Source of the DNA: Caryophanales bacterium UBA5632 | GTDB lineage: Bacteria; Bacillota_I; Bacilli_A; Izemoplasmatales; Hujiaoplasmataceae | Assembly (NCBI GenBank): GCA_002421405.1 | Contig: DIJY01000047.1 | Span: 1-16,930 of the forward strand | Direction of reading: 5' to 3' | Length of the DNA: 16,930 nucleotides | Shown here: positions 14,679 through 16,930 of the stretch, piece by piece | Layout of the letters: every line of letters begins with the position of its first letter | Position numbering within the stretch: the stretch's first letter is position 1 | Notes under the pieces: model-generated | What the model was told of the DNA's origin: nothing | Seen by the model: only the letters and a program-made list of their open reading frames with translations | Databases searched by the model: none | Translations under genes and position numbers: made by a program

Positions 14679-16316
14679 ATGCACGAAATCTTTAAAATGG
14701 TTACAAAGATACAATTTACATCAACACAAACAATTCAATCGTCAGAATTAATCCGTACGCTTACGGATTTTTTCGCTTTAGGATCGATTTGGACATACGC
14801 TATTGGCTTTATGATGGGGTTAGCAACCTTATTTCTATTTGTTTTTTTATTCACCTATATCAAACATATGTCTAAACCAAAATTAAAACGCATCAAACAC
14901 ATCATGTTTGACCGCCTTGAAGATTTGATTTGTAAAACGAATACCGGCTTATGGCAAATCAATGTTAAAACAGGTGCCATTACGATTAACGCGGATATGC
15001 CGTTTTTAGCATTAATTCCGGATGAAAAATCGCAAAGAACCATCGATGTGATTATCCGTGATTTATTTCATCCTGAAGATTGGGTTGTTGCGGAACAAAA
15101 TATCAATTCCGTTATCCAAGGAAAAGAAGACTATTTTTTAACAGAAATTAGAGTCAAGTCAAGAGAAGGCGGCTACTATTGGACTACGATTCGTGGCACA
15201 ATCCTAAAATATGCAAAGGATAAGTCGCCTTTAATTATTGGCGGAACTTTACAAGATACATCGCTTCGAAAAGAACGTGAATTAGAGATTCAAAGACTCA
15301 GTTATTTCGATGCTTTAACGGGACTTAAAAACCGTAGAGCGTATGAAAGTGCCGTTTTAAACTATGACACACCGGAGAATCTTCCCATTTCAATTGTCAG
15401 CGCCGATATCAATGGTCTCAAAATCATCAATGATGCCTTTGGCCATAACGTTGGTGACCAATTATTAATTGATGTATCCAATATCTTAAAATCAACTTTT
15501 CGTTGTATTGATTGTATTTTCCGCATCGGTGGCGATGAGTTCGTCGTCATTTTACCAAAAACGAATGCTGTTGATTCCATTAATGCCTGTGACGTTGTTA
15601 GAGCCGAAGTTGAGAAACACATCTACCATGGCATACAAGCCTCGATTTCAATTGGTGTCAAAACCAAAGAAACCAATGATGAAGACTTAAAACAACTATT
15701 GATTAACGCTGAAGTTGAAATGTATCATTCAAAATTAAAAGCCTCTTGGAAAAATCGCGGCGATATTATCAGAGGCATCTTATCAACCTTAAACGCTAAA
15801 AGTAAAGAACTAGAAGAGCATTCAATTCATGTCGCAGAAATATCTTACAAAATCGGTGTGATGTTGGCTTTATCGGATGCCGAACTCAATCAATTGAAAG
15901 TCGCCGCTGAATTCCATGATATTGGAAAAATAGCGATTGAACAAGAAATATTAAGCAAGTATCGCAAAAAAAATAATGAAGATAACCTTGTTTTTAAACA
16001 GCATGTTGAATACGGATATCGCATTTTAGCAGGCTCGAATGACTATGAAAAAATAGCGCGTGATGTTCTATTTCATCATGAGAACTGGGATGGTTCTGGC
16101 TATCCAAAAGGGCTCAAAGGAGATGAAATTCCTCTCTATTCGCGGATTATTCATTTAGCGGAAGCTTATGATTGGATGAGTCGAGCTTTGCCGTATCGTA
16201 AACCGCTTTCTAAAAGCCAAATCAAAGAAGAACTGTTAAACGATGCTGGTTCTAAACTCGATCCAGAATTGGTTAAACTTTTCATATCTGCGTTTTTGAG
16301 AGAGCCTATTGCCTAG
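14679..16316 (+). CDS. Membrane PAS-GGDEF-HD-GYP cyclic-di-GMP enzyme
   Basis: This is a 545-residue protein that may both make and break cyclic di-GMP. A hydrophobic helix (about 35-62) anchors it, and a PAS sensor domain follows (about 85-200, with the PAS-associated RVKSREGGYYWTTIRGT and LQDTSLRKERE end). The GGDEF domain spans about 205-365 and keeps the catalytic GGDEF (284-288). It also keeps an inhibitory-site RxxD (R275-D278) exactly five residues ahead, plus FDALTGLKNRRAY. The HD-GYP domain (about 365-540) keeps H413-D414 in FHDIGKI, H442, HHENWDGSGYP (466-476) and GLKGDEIPLYSRI. The last conserved Asp of the usual ADxYDA motif is Glu495 (AEAYDW). The start is ATG 14679, with CAGGGA 6 bases upstream. 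It follows the B12 pair by 84 bases, and I see no clear promoter there. Confidence 0.93.
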   Translation: MHEIFKMVTKIQFTSTQTIQSSELIRTLTDFFALGSIWTYAIGFMMGLATLFLFVFLFTYIKHMSKPKLKRIKHIMFDRLEDLICKTNTGLWQINVKTGAITINADMPFLALIPDEKSQRTIDVIIRDLFHPEDWVVAEQNINSVIQGKEDYFLTEIRVKSREGGYYWTTIRGTILKYAKDKSPLIIGGTLQDTSLRKERELEIQRLSYFDALTGLKNRRAYESAVLNYDTPENLPISIVSADINGLKIINDAFGHNVGDQLLIDVSNILKSTFRCIDCIFRIGGDEFVVILPKTNAVDSINACDVVRAEVEKHIYHGIQASISIGVKTKETNDEDLKQLLINAEVEMYHSKLKASWKNRGDIIRGILSTLNAKSKELEEHSIHVAEISYKIGVMLALSDAELNQLKVAAEFHDIGKIAIEQEILSKYRKKNNEDNLVFKQHVEYGYRILAGSNDYEKIARDVLFHHENWDGSGYPKGLKGDEIPLYSRIIHLAEAYDWMSRALPYRKPLSKSQIKEELLNDAGSKLDPELVKLFISAFLREPIA

Positions 16317-16345
16317 GCATTTGACTATCAATCGTTACTATTTTA

Positions 16346-16354
16346 TGTTATAAT
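16346..16354 (+). promoter_or_regulatory. Predicted extended -10 promoter of ferritin
   Basis: TGTTATAAT is a perfect extended -10 element, 34 bases before the start codon. A TTGACT at 16321 is too far (22 bases) to be its -35. Confidence 0.5.
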
Positions 16355-16387
16355 GAATTTATGAAATATAAATATGGAGGATTAATT

Positions 16388-16867
16388 ATGTTAAATGCAA
16401 ATGTATCAAAATTATTAAACGATCAAATCAACAAAGAAATGTACTCTGCTTATCTTTACTTAGATATGGCTAACTATTATGTCAACAAAGGCTTAAACGG
16501 GTTTGCGAATTGGTTTAACAAACAAGCACAAGAAGAAATGTCACACGCAATTAAATTCATCCACTACTTACAAGAAAATGGTTTTGAAGTTTCGCTCGAG
16601 GCGATTGCGAAACCAGGATTAGTTTACGCAGATACAAGAGAACCCCTCGTAGAATCTTTAAAACATGAAGGATTTGTTACTTCTTCAATTCATCACATCT
16701 TTGAAGAATCATCAAAAGTTCATGATTACAGAACCATGGAATTCTTAAACTGGTTTATTAAAGAACAAGGCGAAGAAGAAAAGAATGCAAACGACTTAAT
16801 CGTTGATTACGATTGGCATTATCCTGCGGGACTCTTCGCGATGGATGCAAAACTTTCGGCTCGATAA
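16388..16867 (+). CDS. ftnA: Non-haem bacterial ferritin
   Basis: This is a cytoplasmic 24-mer iron-storage protein that oxidises Fe(II) and stores the mineral. I begin it at ATG 16388, because GGAGG (16376-16380) lies 7 bases upstream; an upstream ATG at 16361 contains that site. The 159 residues match FtnA-type length. The di-iron ferroxidase ligands align position by position with E. coli FtnA: Glu17, Glu50, His53, Glu94, Gln127 and Glu130, in INKEMYSAY, QEEMSHA, KHEGF and IKEQGEEE. No haem-binding Met pattern typical of bacterioferritin is seen. The gene appears monocistronic, with an extended -10 promoter and a strong terminator. Confidence 0.96.
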   Translation: MLNANVSKLLNDQINKEMYSAYLYLDMANYYVNKGLNGFANWFNKQAQEEMSHAIKFIHYLQENGFEVSLEAIAKPGLVYADTREPLVESLKHEGFVTSSIHHIFEESSKVHDYRTMEFLNWFIKEQGEEEKNANDLIVDYDWHYPAGLFAMDAKLSAR

Positions 16868-16883
16868 ATAATTCATTTGCTTA

Positions 16884-16915
16884 AAAAGCACATTCTTGAA
16901 ATGCGCTTTTTTTTT
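16884..16915 (+). terminator. Intrinsic terminator after ferritin
   Basis: AAAAGCACATT and AATGCGCTTTT form an 11-bp stem with one mismatch and a CTTGA loop, followed by nine T residues. Confidence 0.85.
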
Positions 16916-16930
16916 CTAATGTTTGGTGAA

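Noticed and set aside
16348..16362. PerR-like box at the ferritin promoter (TTATAATGAATTTAT)
   Set aside because: It matches the TTATAAT half-site, but only because that contains the -10 hexamer. The other half has three mismatches in very AT-rich sequence, so chance is likely.

Overview
This window looks like chromosomal DNA from a low-GC, Gram-positive-type or wall-less anaerobic bacterium, in the Bacillota / Acholeplasma-Izemoplasma (Mycoplasmatota) range. The reasons are AT-rich spacers, strong GGAGG ribosome binding sites, AT-rich TTGACA/TATAAT-type promoters, a sodium- or proton-pumping membrane pyrophosphatase, and many small housekeeping or stress genes. TGA is used as a stop (ridA, copA, csoR) and tryptophan is TGG. 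This is therefore code 11, not the Mycoplasma/Spiroplasma code. The taxonomic guess is inference only. I see no tRNA, rRNA, insertion sequence, prophage gene, CRISPR array or integration site.

Layout. 1-1408 (minus): the N-terminal two thirds of a membrane pyrophosphatase, cut by the window edge. 1409-1771: AT-rich spacer holding two outward promoters. 1772-1930: a 52-residue rubredoxin missed by ordinary ORF length cut-offs. 1986-2360 (minus): RidA. 2480-3901: an aldo/keto reductase and the MscL channel. 3946-4791 (minus): a DegV/FakB-type fatty-acid-binding protein with a palindromic operator at its promoter. 4948-8686 (minus): a four-domain CoA-disulfide reductase / rhodanese / TusA / DsrE-like fusion and an upstream iron-type alcohol dehydrogenase. 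8843-9673: a second aldo/keto reductase. 9766-10584: an NYN-nuclease plus OST-HTH/LOTUS protein. 10626-13443: a copper operon (CsoR operator, copA, copZ, csoR). 13474-14594: a cobalamin-riboswitch-controlled pair, a transcobalamin-like (DUF4430) lipoprotein and an ECF-type S component. 14679-16316: a membrane PAS-GGDEF-HD-GYP protein. 16388-16867: a ferritin with its terminator.

How the genes fit together. Several genes serve redox, sulfur and metal handling: rubredoxin, the CoA-disulfide/persulfide fusion, RidA (reactive enamine disposal), two aldo/keto reductases and an alcohol dehydrogenase (aldehydes/alcohols), copper export and iron storage. The most system-like unit is the B12 locus. 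The riboswitch, the predicted surface lipoprotein with a transcobalamin-like fold and the S component together suggest a two-piece cobalamin capture and import route, with the ECF energising module encoded elsewhere. I do not see a clearly novel defence or mobile system. The less ordinary points are the B12 pair, the CxC first metal knuckle in rubredoxin, Asp at the pyrophosphatase ion-gate glutamate position, the four-domain sulfur relay fusion, the DegV operator, and the NYN-LOTUS protein.
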